A DNA stretch of 64,000 nucleotides, from the NCBI GenBank assembly GCA_028285245.1, contig JANQPY010000010.1:23565-87564 (forward strand), in the 5' to 3' direction. Of the stretch, positions 1 to 9,495 are shown piece after piece. A program made the translations under genes and the position numbers. Source of the DNA: Gammaproteobacteria bacterium. GTDB lineage: Bacteria > Pseudomonadota > Gammaproteobacteria > Steroidobacterales > GCA-2729495. Numbering within the stretch: the first letter of the stretch is position 1; every line of letters starts with the position of its first letter. The notes beneath the pieces are model-generated. The model was not told the DNA's origin. It did not search any database and saw nothing but the letters and a program-made list of their open reading frames with translations.

Positions 1-1111
1 CGGCCAGCGTGTAGGTAAATGCCATGCCCAGGACATACGTCAGCGACAGGGCGAAGGCGCGGCCGGTGGTGACGTCCTTGCCCTGCCCGGCGATGATCCC
101 GGAGAGAATCGGCACCATCGGCAAAACACAGGGCGTGAAGGCCAGCAACAGTCCAAGGCCCACAAAGGTCAGCATCACCATGCCGATGCTGCTTTCCATG
201 ATCATGCCGGACAAACGGTCCTGCTCTGAGATTGGTGCCGCAGCTCTGGTCAGCGGCTCAGCGCCGGTGGCTTCGGGCAAATCGACGGCCAGCGTGTAGG
301 TGCCCGGGGGGTAGCAAATGCTGTTTTCCTTGCAGCCCTGGTAGGCGAGGGTCAGCTCAATCAGCCCGGCCGCCGGCGTAGGCCGCGACAGCGGCACTTC
401 CATTCGCGCCTCGGAGTAGAAAACTTCGGTGTCACCAAAATGTTCGTCCCACTTGGGCGTTCCCCGCGGAACGACAGGCATCGCGGCTTGCGCGCGGCCC
501 TCGAGCACGGTTGCCATCAGGCTGTCGCGATAGAGGTAATAGCCATCGGCTACCCGCCAGTTCACGGCAAGCCGGAACGGGTCGATCACTTCGACATCAG
601 CGACGAAGGCCTGCTCCGCGGGCAGCGGCTCGCCCGGCACGCCGGTGCCCGGACTGCCATCGCCAAGCAGCGCGGTCAGGCTGCCGGAAGGCGTTTCGCC
701 AAGGCTGACCTGAGTCGTCCAGCGCTGCGGCGGGTAACACAGTCCGATATCCGCACAACCTTGCGAGCGCAGTTCAAGCTCAATGGCCTGGATGCCGCTC
801 GCTCGCCGCGCAATGGGCAGGCGCACTTCTGCCGCCTGACGATAAATCTCCATGCGCCCGAAGAATTCGTCTTCATAAGGCTTGCCAGTCGGGAGAACCG
901 CATCGCCCAGCTCCACGCCATCGGTGCGGCTGCGAAAGGCCATGCGCTCCTTGTATAAGTAGTGACCGGGCTCGATGTCCCAGCGCACGAGCAGTTCCTC
1001 GCCGGCAGACGAGACGCTGTACCGGAAGGCTTCCTCCGGCTTGAGGATGTCATCCTGGGCGGCGCCAGCGGTGGCGGAAGCCAGCAGGGCGATGGCAACC
1101 CACTTCATCAT
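1..1111 (-). CDS. dsbD: Protein-disulfide reductase DsbD, N-terminal part (runs off the window)
   Basis: Cytoplasmic-membrane reductase that passes electrons from thioredoxin to periplasmic thiol partners. About 370 codons are visible and the frame is open to base 1. The product starts with a signal peptide (MMKWVAIALL..., about residues 1-18). Two DsbD-alpha-like domains follow in tandem. Each has a hydrophobic YLY(K/R) motif and a Cys-X5-Cys-Tyr-Pro-Pro motif: Cys119/Cys125 and Cys260/Cys266. The first transmembrane helices of the DsbD-beta domain come next, including a TPCVLPMVPILSG motif. E. coli DsbD has one alpha domain, so this protein carries an extra one. The start ATG overlaps the cutA stop (ATGA), suggesting translational coupling; a second ATG follows immediately. 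The remaining membrane part and the thioredoxin-like domain lie outside the window. Confidence 0.93.
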   Translation of the reverse strand, partial: MMKWVAIALLASATAGAAQDDILKPEEAFRYSVSSAGEELLVRWDIEPGHYLYKERMAFRSRTDGVELGDAVLPTGKPYEDEFFGRMEIYRQAAEVRLPIARRASGIQAIELELRSQGCADIGLCYPPQRWTTQVSLGETPSGSLTALLGDGSPGTGVPGEPLPAEQAFVADVEVIDPFRLAVNWRVADGYYLYRDSLMATVLEGRAQAAMPVVPRGTPKWDEHFGDTEVFYSEARMEVPLSRPTPAAGLIELTLAYQGCKENSICYPPGTYTLAVDLPEATGAEPLTRAAAPISEQDRLSGMIMESSIGMVMLTFVGLGLLLAFTPCVLPMVPILSGIIAGQGKDVTTGRAFALSLTYVLGMAFTYTLA

Positions 1112-1428
1112 GCGGTTACTTCTTCCATCCACTGCAGGTAGGCGTCGCTTCCGGCGACGATGGGCAGGCCGATAATCTCGGGGGTGTCATAGGGATGCAG
1201 ACGACGTATCTCGGCCTCAAGTTCCCCGAACCGGGCATGTCGCGACTTGATCAATAGCAGCACCTCGTGGTCTTCCTCGATCTGATCTTGCCACCGGAAC
1301 AGTGACCTGATGCCGGCCCCGCGGTTTACGCAGGCGGCCAGCCGTTCCTCGACCAGCGCGGTAGCGATCGCAGCCGCGCTCGCATCATCCGGGCAGGTGC
1401 ACATAACCAGCAGAAAGTCTGTCTTCAT
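1108..1428 (-). CDS. cutA: Divalent cation tolerance protein CutA
   Basis: Small cytoplasmic trimeric protein of the CutA1 family, 106 residues, the normal length. The family is linked to copper and other divalent metal tolerance, though its exact role is debated. The N-terminal strand (LLVMCTCPDDASA) and the central region with an invariant-looking CVN and a Trp in the SLFRW segment are typical. So is the end (LHPYDTPEIIGLPI...YLQWMEEV). It is the upstream member of a two-gene unit with dsbD, which starts inside its stop codon. The cutA-dsbD pairing next to groESL is a common gammaproteobacterial arrangement. The start ATG lies about 100 bases from the divergent groES promoter. Confidence 0.93.
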   Translation of the reverse strand: MKTDFLLVMCTCPDDASAAAIATALVEERLAACVNRGAGIRSLFRWQDQIEEDHEVLLLIKSRHARFGELEAEIRRLHPYDTPEIIGLPIVAGSDAYLQWMEEVTA

Positions 1429-1530
1429 GGAGAGCGTTGGCCCGCAGCCACCGGGCTGGCGGCAAGAATAGCGCCGGGGTCAAGGGCCTGTCATGGGCCG
1501 GGCGCACAGCCCGGACGATCAGGCTAAGCC

Positions 1531-1559
1531 CTTGAAATCGGGTTTTTCGTCGCTATCAT
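1531..1559 (+). promoter_or_regulatory. groESL promoter, RpoH-like -35 overlapping a sigma-70-like promoter
   Basis: CTTGAAA at 1531-1537 equals the RpoH -35 consensus. It is followed after 13 bases by CGCTATCA (1551-1558), a weaker match to the RpoH -10 (CCCCATNT). The same DNA reads as a sigma-70 promoter: TTGAAA (1532-1537), 16 bases, TATCAT (1554-1559). The operator below begins at the last base of the -10. Promoter use is inferred from position and sequence only. Confidence 0.7.
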
Positions 1560-1585
1560 TAGCACTCCTCCGGGCAGAGTGCTAG
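1559..1585 (+). promoter_or_regulatory. CIRCE operator (HrcA binding site) of groESL
   Basis: TTAGCACTC, nine bases, then GAGTGCTAG. This is the CIRCE inverted repeat (TTAGCACTC-N9-GAGTGCTAA) with a single mismatch at the last base. It lies at the expected start of transcription of groESL, where HrcA would block initiation. hrcA itself is not in the window. Confidence 0.9.
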
Positions 1586-1640
1586 CAATGGGCCCGGCCA
1601 GTTTGGGGCAAAAAAGCCTATAAATCAGGAGATTAGAAAC

Positions 1641-1931
1641 ATGAACATCCGTCCGCTCCATGATCGTGTGATCGTCCGGCGCATGGAAGAAGAGCGCACA
1701 TCCCCGGGTGGCATCGTCATTCCGGACAGCGCGACCGAAAAACCGATCAAAGGTGAAGTGATTGCCGTGGGCAATGGTCGTGTGCTGGAAAACGGCGAAG
1801 TCCGCGCCCTGGATCTCAAGGCCGGCGACAAGGTGCTGTTTGGCAAGTACAGCGGCACGGAAGTGAAGGTTGAAGGCGAAGAGCTGCTGGTCATGAAAGA
1901 AGATGACGTCATGGCCGTGATCGACAGCTAG
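1641..1931 (+). CDS. groES: Co-chaperonin GroES
   Basis: Ten-kilodalton lid of the GroEL folding chamber, cytoplasmic, 96 residues (full length). It begins [18 protein letters not shown] and carries the mobile-loop region ([16 protein letters not shown]) that docks onto GroEL. The final strand is [19 protein letters not shown] at 1627-1631 is a well-placed ribosome binding site. groEL follows 59 bases later in the same operon. Control appears to be double, by the RpoH-like promoter and the CIRCE operator just upstream. Confidence 0.98.
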   Translation: MNIRPLHDRVIVRRMEEERTSPGGIVIPDSATEKPIKGEVIAVGNGRVLENGEVRALDLKAGDKVLFGKYSGTEVKVEGEELLVMKEDDVMAVIDS

Positions 1932-1978
1932 ACAGCCCAGTCGATCAATAAGTAAGACACAGTAAGACTAACGCTTAG

Positions 1979-3619
<1,641 letters not shown>

Positions 3620-3653
3620 CGCGGCCTGAGCCCCAGGTTGAAAACTTAGGGCG

Positions 3654-3683
3654 AAAAGCCCCGCCTCGGCGGGGCTTTTTTTT
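3654..3683 (+). terminator. Rho-independent terminator after groEL
   Basis: GCCCCGCC (3658-3665) pairs with GGCGGGGC (3668-3675); a few inner bases form the loop. Four A precede the stem and eight T (3676-3683) follow. It lies 35 bases after the groEL stop and just before glnE on the same strand. Confidence 0.93.
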
Positions 3684-3709
3684 GCGCGGCGCCCGCTTAC
3701 CATGGCGCA

Positions 3710-6586
3710 GTGAGTATGCCGCCAGCACTCGAAACCCTGCCGCAGTCCCTGCGCACCCCAGTGGCGGCCTGGTGGAATGAACATGGGCTAGCGGGGCCGC
3801 TGGCCGATACTCTGACCGCGCATCCGGAGCTCGTGGCTCCGCTCGTGCGCGCCGTTGCCTGCAGCCAGTACCTGAGTACGGTCATTGGGCGCTACCCATC
3901 AATGCTGGGTGAGCTGGCCGACGCGGGCTTGCTCAGCGCCGGGGCGCCTGCCGAACCGCTCCCGCAGCTACTTACAAACGAAGCCACGGCAAAACTTTCT
4001 GCCGCCGACTGCATGACAGCGCTGCGCCGTGCGCGCCACCGCGAGCTGCTGCGCATTGCCTGGCAGGATCTGACCGGGGGTGCTGACGCCGTTGCAACGC
4101 TGCGCGACCTCTCGGCGCTGGCTGACGCTCTGGTCAGTGTCGCGCTTGACTGGGCCGAGCGGCAGCTAACGGAGAAACACGGAAGCCCGATCGACGCAAA
4201 TGGGCGCCCGGCAACACCTGTCGTGTTAGCCATGGGCAAACTGGGTGGCGGAGAACTGAATTTTTCTTCCGACATCGATCTCATCTTCTTGTTTACCGGC
4301 CGGGGTGAAACATCTGGTCCACGCATCATTAGCAACGAGCAGTACTTCCGCCAGCTCGCGCAGCGCGTGATCAACCTGCTATCTCAGCCGACCGCAGACG
4401 GGTTCGCGTATCGCGTCGACGTGCGCTTGAGGCCGTTTGGCGACAGTGGCCCGCTGGCAGTAAGTCTGGCCGCTCTGGAGGACTACCTCGTCACCCACGG
4501 CCGCGACTGGGAGCGCTATGCCTATGTGAAGGCGCGTGCCATAAATCGCTGGGATGGCAGGGAAGCGTTCGTCGAACAAACACTGCGGCCGTTTGTGTAT
4601 CGACGGTATCTCGACTACGGCGTGTTTGCGTCGCTTCGCAGTATGAAGGCCATGATCGAAGCGGAGGGGCGGCGCCGGGAGTACGCCGGCAACCTGAAGC
4701 TCGGGCCAGGCGGCATTCGTGAAATCGAGTTTGTCGTGCAGTCGCTGCAGCTTATTCGCGGCGGCGACGTTGCGGAGCTGCGCCAGCATCGGTTGCTGCC
4801 TGCCCTGGCTGCGCTAGGGCGGCTTGAATTACTACCCATCAACGTGGTCGATGAGCTGCGTGAGGCTTATCTGCATCTGCGTCAGCTAGAGAATCGTCTG
4901 CAGGCCATGAACGATGAGCAGGTCCACGACCTCCCCGACGATGCGCAGGCGCAGGCGCGGCTCGCTCTGGCCATGGGTGAGCCGGGCTGGACCGCGCTGT
5001 TACAGACGCTTGACCGGCATCGCCTGCGCGTTGCCAAGCACTTTAAGGCCGTTGTATTTGGTGATTCGCGGGATGCAGCCGACGCGGAAGAACAACTGGG
5101 CCTGATTGCTGCGGCCGAGCAAGGGCAAGAGGCGCTCGCTGACTATCTGAGGACTGTCGGCCTGCCGGAACCCGCTGCCGCCGCTGAGCGGCTGCAGTCG
5201 TTGCGCGCCGGCCAGCTTTATCAGCAAATGGATGAGCCCGGGCGCCAGCGCCTTGATGCGTTGCTGCCGAGGCTCATCAGCGCGATCGCGCTGGATCCCG
5301 GCGCCGCCGGTGCGCTGGACAGCGTGCTGCGGGTGGTTCAGGCCATTGGCCGGCGGTCCGCGTACTTCGCGTTGTTGTCTGAAAATCCTGATGCCCTGGC
5401 GCGTCTCGTCCGAGTGTGCGCTATCAGTCCGTTCCTTGTGCAGCAGCTCGCCGAGCATCCGCTGCTGCTGGATGAGCTGCTCGACCCGCGCGTTTTCCTG
5501 GCACCGCCCGAACTCGAAGAACTGGCTGAAGAGTTGGCCGTGCGCCTGGACGGCGTGGCCGGCGATGATGATGAGCGGCAGCTGCTCATCCTGGCTAACT
5601 TTCAGCGGGCGGCGATTTTTCGCATTGCCATCTCCGATCTCAACGGCGTGTTACCGGTGATGCAGGTGAGTGATCGGCTCACTGAGCTAGCCGAGCTCGT
5701 GCTGGGCAAGGCGCTGCAGCTGTCCTGGGACGAGGTCGTGGCGCGGCATGGTCTGCCGGGCTGCGAAGACGCTGGCGTTCGGCGACCGGTTGGCTTTGCA
5801 ATCGTGGCCTACGGCAAGCTGGGTGGGCTTGAACTGGGTTATGGATCAGACCTTGATCTGGTCTTCGTGCATGACTCAACGGATGCCGGCGCACATACCG
5901 ACGGTGAATCGCCACTGGATAACAGCGTCTTCTTCGCCCGTCTTGTACGGCGGTTAATCCATAAGCTAACCGTCACCACTACGTCGGGACGCCTGTATGA
6001 GATCGACACTCGGCTGCGGCCCAGCGGCCAGTCAGGACTCATGGTGACAAGCCTGAAGTCATTTGAACGCTATCAGCGGGAAGATGCCTGGACCTGGGAA
6101 CATCAGGCCCTGCTGCGTAGCCGATCCGTAGCCGGCAGCCCGGCTGTTCGCGAGCAATTCGAAGTGCTGCGCCGGCGGGTCCTCGCGGATTTTGTCCGTC
6201 ACGAACGGCTGCGTGATGACGTGGTTCAGATGCGTGCGCGCATGCGCGCCGAGTTAGGTGCCGGAACAGACGAGCTGTTCGACCTTAAGCAGGATCGCGG
6301 TGGCATCACGGACATCGAATTCCTGGTCCAGTACCTCGTACTGAAGCACGCGAGTGGCAATGCGCCGCTCACCGAGTTTCCCGACAACATTCGGCAGTTG
6401 GACGCCCTGGTACACGCTAATTTGCTGGAGGCGTCAGCTGCAGAGCGGCTGGCTGATAGTTATCGGGATTATCGTGGCCGGCTGCACAGACTCTCCCTGA
6501 CGGGAGAAACGGGCCTGGTGCCGATGGCTGACGTAGCTGATCAGTCCGCCGGCGTCATCACCATCTGGCAGCAGTTCCTCGGCTGA
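3710..6586 (+). CDS. glnE: Bifunctional glutamine synthetase adenylyltransferase/adenylyl-removing enzyme
   Basis: Controls glutamine synthetase by adding or removing AMP on a tyrosine, in response to PII. At 958 residues it has the family's usual length. It contains two nucleotidyltransferase cores. The N-terminal one, the adenylyl-removing half, has MGKLGGGELNFSSDIDL with acidic residues D188 and D190. The C-terminal one, the adenylyl-transferase half, has YGKLGGLELGYGSDLDL with D714 and D716. Each is followed by an RLRP(F/S)G.SG motif and a helical GGI.(E/D)IEF segment. The start is GTG at 3710; ATG at 3716 in the same frame is an equally good alternative. In Pseudomonas glnE is followed by ilvE and waaF; here ilvE is missing. 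Confidence 0.97.
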   Translation: MSMPPALETLPQSLRTPVAAWWNEHGLAGPLADTLTAHPELVAPLVRAVACSQYLSTVIGRYPSMLGELADAGLLSAGAPAEPLPQLLTNEATAKLSAADCMTALRRARHRELLRIAWQDLTGGADAVATLRDLSALADALVSVALDWAERQLTEKHGSPIDANGRPATPVVLAMGKLGGGELNFSSDIDLIFLFTGRGETSGPRIISNEQYFRQLAQRVINLLSQPTADGFAYRVDVRLRPFGDSGPLAVSLAALEDYLVTHGRDWERYAYVKARAINRWDGREAFVEQTLRPFVYRRYLDYGVFASLRSMKAMIEAEGRRREYAGNLKLGPGGIREIEFVVQSLQLIRGGDVAELRQHRLLPALAALGRLELLPINVVDELREAYLHLRQLENRLQAMNDEQVHDLPDDAQAQARLALAMGEPGWTALLQTLDRHRLRVAKHFKAVVFGDSRDAADAEEQLGLIAAAEQGQEALADYLRTVGLPEPAAAAERLQSLRAGQLYQQMDEPGRQRLDALLPRLISAIALDPGAAGALDSVLRVVQAIGRRSAYFALLSENPDALARLVRVCAISPFLVQQLAEHPLLLDELLDPRVFLAPPELEELAEELAVRLDGVAGDDDERQLLILANFQRAAIFRIAISDLNGVLPVMQVSDRLTELAELVLGKALQLSWDEVVARHGLPGCEDAGVRRPVGFAIVAYGKLGGLELGYGSDLDLVFVHDSTDAGAHTDGESPLDNSVFFARLVRRLIHKLTVTTTSGRLYEIDTRLRPSGQSGLMVTSLKSFERYQREDAWTWEHQALLRSRSVAGSPAVREQFEVLRRRVLADFVRHERLRDDVVQMRARMRAELGAGTDELFDLKQDRGGITDIEFLVQYLVLKHASGNAPLTEFPDNIRQLDALVHANLLEASAAERLADSYRDYRGRLHRLSLTGETGLVPMADVADQSAGVITIWQQFLG

Positions 6587-6691
6587 TGGTCAGCCGGCCA
6601 GTTCTTGATCCGTTCTGGTTGAGGTCGGCGACCGGCCTTATACTGGCGGCACTCTGGGAAGTCTTTGCCGAAGGGCCAAAACGTAACTGTC

Positions 6692-6886
6692 ATGCCCGAG
6701 CCACAACTCATCCAGCCGAATGCTGAGAACCGGTACGAGGTGAAAGCGGCTGATCTGCCGCTCTCCTGTCCGATGCCCGGCATGGCATTGTGGAACTCGC
6801 ATCCCCGGGTTTACCTGCCAGTGGAAAAGTTGGGTACCGCGAAATGCCCCTACTGCGGCGCAGACTACGTCTTGTTGAACGAATGA
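6692..6886 (+). CDS. CHCC zinc-finger protein (NDUFS6-like)
   Basis: A 64-residue cytoplasmic protein of the zf-CHCC family, related to the zinc-binding part of the mitochondrial complex I subunit NDUFS6. The likely metal ligands are Cys26 (LPLSCPMP), His37 (LWNSHPRVYLP), Cys52 and Cys55 (KCPYCG). All four are present and the spacing is typical. I chose the ATG at 6692. A TTG at 6665, preceded by GGGAAG, would add nine residues with no family support. The bacterial family's function is not settled. It sits between glnE and hldD on the same strand. Confidence 0.85.
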   Translation: MPEPQLIQPNAENRYEVKAADLPLSCPMPGMALWNSHPRVYLPVEKLGTAKCPYCGADYVLLNE

Positions 6887-6955
6887 CACTTCGCAAGCGG
6901 CTGCGCAACCTAATCGGGCGCCCTGCGCCGTGTTGATCTTGATCGGCGTTGACGC

Positions 6956-7894
6956 ATGCTGATGGTCACCGGCGGAGCCGGTTTCATCGGTTCGAATCTG
7001 ATCGCCGGCCTCAACCAAACGGGCGAAACGGCTGTATGTGTTGTCGAGGACTTCACCGACGGCCGCAAGATGTTCAACCTTGCCGACTGTCGCACCGCTG
7101 ACTATGTCGATAAAGATCAGATGCTGGCACGGATGCGTGCCGGGGTCGATGTGCTGGAAGGCGTAAGCACTGTGTTTCATCAGGGCGCCTGCAGCACGAC
7201 TACGGAATGGGACGGCCGCTACATGATGGAGAACAACTTTGAGTTCTCCAAGCTGCTGCTCAACCAGTGTCTCGCTAGCGGCGTTTCCTTCATCTACGCC
7301 TCCTCGGCCTCTGTCTACGGTGCGGGCCATGATTTTCGTGTGAGCCCGGACTGCGAGCGGCCGATCAACATGTATGCCTACTCAAAGTTGGCGTTCGATA
7401 ACTACGTGCGCGACAAGCTGCCGGGTGCAAAGTCGCAGATCGCGGGACTGCGCTACTTCAACGTGTATGGGCCGCGCGAGCAACACAAGGGCGGCATGGC
7501 CAGTGTAGTCTGGCACTTCCATAACCAACTGCTGGCGGGTGAGTCCGTGCGGTTGTTTGAAGGTAGCGACGGTTACGGGAACGGCGAGCAGCGGCGTGAT
7601 TTCGTGCACGTGGACGACATCGTTAACCTGAATCTCTGGCTGCTGAACCAGAGTGGTGTGTCGGGCATCTTCAACGCCGGCACCGGGCGCAGTCAGACGT
7701 TCAATGAGGTGGCCTCAGCCGTCATCAAATGGCACGGCAGAGGCAGTGTTGACTATATTCCCTTCCCGGGAAACCTGTCTGGCAGTTACCAGAGCTTCAC
7801 CGAAGCCGATCTGACGGACTTGCGGGCGGCGGGGTATCAGGAAGATTTTCTGGACGTGCAAGACGGCGTTCAGCGCTACCTGGATCGACTCTGA
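6956..7894 (+). CDS. hldD: ADP-L-glycero-D-manno-heptose 6-epimerase
   Basis: Last step of ADP-heptose synthesis for the LPS inner core: epimerises ADP-D-glycero- to ADP-L-glycero-D-manno-heptose using bound NADP. At 312 residues it is full length. The Rossmann motif TGGAGFIGSN is at residues 5-14, and the short-chain dehydrogenase pair Tyr140-X3-Lys144 is present. Family signatures include GACSTTTEWDGRYMM, RYFNVYGPRE.HKGGMASV and YIPFPGNLSGSYQSFTEADL. It starts the forward run hldD-waaF, with waaF only 8 bases downstream. HldD supplies the sugar donor used by the two heptosyltransferases encoded nearby. Confidence 0.97.
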   Translation: MLMVTGGAGFIGSNLIAGLNQTGETAVCVVEDFTDGRKMFNLADCRTADYVDKDQMLARMRAGVDVLEGVSTVFHQGACSTTTEWDGRYMMENNFEFSKLLLNQCLASGVSFIYASSASVYGAGHDFRVSPDCERPINMYAYSKLAFDNYVRDKLPGAKSQIAGLRYFNVYGPREQHKGGMASVVWHFHNQLLAGESVRLFEGSDGYGNGEQRRDFVHVDDIVNLNLWLLNQSGVSGIFNAGTGRSQTFNEVASAVIKWHGRGSVDYIPFPGNLSGSYQSFTEADLTDLRAAGYQEDFLDVQDGVQRYLDRL

Positions 7895-7902
7895 CACTTT
7901 CC

Positions 7903-8907
7903 ATGGGCGTGTCCGCCGCCGCCGAGTATCTGATTGTGGGTCCAGCCTGGGTCGGCGACATGGTGATGGCCCAGTCGCTTTTTAAGTTGCTGCGCCAGAA
8001 GGATCCTGGGGCGGCGATCGATGTCGTCGCGCCACCGTGGTCGGAGCCGTTGCTCGCGCGGATGCCCGAAGTGCGTGAGGCGTTGATTCTCGACGTGGCT
8101 CACGGTCAGTTCGGCTGGGCCCTGCGCAGGCGTTTAGGCCTCAAGTTGCGCAAGCACGCCTATACCCACGCGCTGGTGCTCCCGCGTTCATTTAAGTCTG
8201 CCCTCGTTCCCTGGTTCGCGCGCGTGCCAAAACGGACTGGATTTCGCGGCGAGTTTCGCCGCCTGTTGCTTAACGATTTGCGCCACCGCGATACAGAGCG
8301 ACTTGATCAGACAGTAAAACGCTTTGTGTCATTGGGCGTTGATGCCGGTGCGGCCTTACCCGAAGTGCCGCATCCTGGCCTGTCAGTGGACGTGGCGAAC
8401 CTGGCCCGGCTGCGTCAGACGTTCGGCCTGGCCGAGAGTGCTGTGGCCCTGATGCCGGGCGCCGCATTCGGGCCCGCAAAGTGCTGGCCGCTCGAGTACT
8501 TCGCCAAACTTGCGGCCGAGCTCGGTGCGCAAGGGGTGCAGGTCTGGATACTCGGCTCCGCAGGCGAGGCCGAAGCCGGCGAGACGATTCGTGCTCAGGC
8601 CGGTGATCTGGCTGTTAACCTGTGCGGCCAAACCCGGCTGGAGGACGCCGTTGATCTGCTGTCTGCTGCCTATGCCGCAGTGACCAACGACTCGGGGCTA
8701 ATGCACGTCGCGGCGGCGGCTGGCGCCCGGGTGATCGCGATTTACGGTTCAAGCTCGCCCCGGTTTACGCCGCCGCTCACGGCCAGGGCCGACATTCTTT
8801 ATCGCGGATTGGACTGCAGTCCCTGTTTCCAACGGCAGTGTCCGCTGGAGCACCTAAACTGTCTGCGCGAAATACGGCCCGACCAGGTCTTGCGCCTAAT
8901 CCATTAA
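7903..8907 (+). CDS. waaF: LPS heptosyltransferase II
   Basis: Glycosyltransferase family 9 enzyme that adds the second heptose to the LPS inner core at the cytoplasmic face of the membrane, using ADP-heptose. At 334 residues it is full length. The N-terminal YLIVGPAWVGDMVMAQSLF segment and PGAAFGPAKCWP are characteristic of WaaF. So is the nucleotide-sugar pocket NDSGLMHVAAAAGARVIAIYG. The C-terminal CSPCFQRQCPLEHLNC segment is typical too. It lies directly behind hldD, which makes its donor. The 178-residue exported protein downstream starts 13 bases after its stop and is probably co-transcribed. Confidence 0.95.
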   Translation: MGVSAAAEYLIVGPAWVGDMVMAQSLFKLLRQKDPGAAIDVVAPPWSEPLLARMPEVREALILDVAHGQFGWALRRRLGLKLRKHAYTHALVLPRSFKSALVPWFARVPKRTGFRGEFRRLLLNDLRHRDTERLDQTVKRFVSLGVDAGAALPEVPHPGLSVDVANLARLRQTFGLAESAVALMPGAAFGPAKCWPLEYFAKLAAELGAQGVQVWILGSAGEAEAGETIRAQAGDLAVNLCGQTRLEDAVDLLSAAYAAVTNDSGLMHVAAAAGARVIAIYGSSSPRFTPPLTARADILYRGLDCSPCFQRQCPLEHLNCLREIRPDQVLRLIH

Positions 8908-8920
8908 CCGGGGAGCCATC

Positions 8921-9457
8921 ATGTCCAGACTCATCGCTTTGTTGCTCTGTTTTCCAATGTTGGCGCAAGCCAGTATTGAGTCAGGCACACTGGCCGGCTT
9001 TCGCCTGGGCGATCAGTTTTCATTAAGTGGCGCCACCCTGACCAAGATCATGGGTGACCGCAGCGTGCGCATCATAGCCGCGTCACCGGAGCTGCCTGCT
9101 GATGCTGATCTGCTACATGTCTACGCCACGCCGGGCAGCTACACGATTGGCAAAATCATCATTCAGCGCTGGGAAGACAATGCTGCTGGCGCGGAGCGGC
9201 TGGCCGGTAAGCTCAAGGCCCGATGGGAGTCGAAGTATCCCGAGTGGGAGTCGCTGCAGGCACCAGTTCCGTTTGGCAAGAGCGGTGGTGCGATGGTTGC
9301 GCGACTGGTTAAGGGCCCTTACGCACTGGTGATTTTCTATCGACCGGTCGAAGAGCGCTACGCGGTTTCCGTGGAGCTTGAGTTCGAGTCCCGCAGTCCT
9401 GAGCGCAAGGCGTGGAAGCAGCAAATCGCAGCTGAAGCCACCGACTCATCCAATTAG
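8921..9457 (+). CDS. Exported protein of unknown function
   Basis: I do not recognise this 178-residue protein. It begins with a clear Sec signal peptide (MSRLIALLLCFPMLAQA, probable cleavage after residue 17). The mature part is about 160 residues with alternating hydrophobic strands and no Cys pair, no lipobox and no further membrane segment, so it is probably periplasmic. A GGGGAG ribosome binding site lies just before the ATG. It follows waaF by 13 bases, which suggests co-transcription with the heptose genes but does not prove a role in LPS. It faces the Kdo hydroxylase gene convergently. Confidence 0.75.
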   Translation: MSRLIALLLCFPMLAQASIESGTLAGFRLGDQFSLSGATLTKIMGDRSVRIIAASPELPADADLLHVYATPGSYTIGKIIIQRWEDNAAGAERLAGKLKARWESKYPEWESLQAPVPFGKSGGAMVARLVKGPYALVIFYRPVEERYAVSVELEFESRSPERKAWKQQIAAEATDSSN

Positions 9458-9495
9458 CCACTCCGCAGACTGCCTGCGGGCTTTGTAGCGGCTCG

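Noticed and set aside
1..301. 16-base direct repeat CGGCCAGCGTGTAGGT at 1-16 and 286-301
   Set aside because: Both copies encode the same peptide (TYTLA) in dsbD; coincidence in coding sequence is the simplest explanation.
440..958. 172-codon plus-strand frame opposite dsbD
   Set aside because: The minus strand carries an unmistakable DsbD reading frame through this stretch; the plus frame has no recognisable motif.
9463..9479. CCGCAG/CTGCGG hairpin between two convergent genes as a terminator
   Set aside because: Short stem and only a weak, interrupted T-stretch follows; not enough to call.
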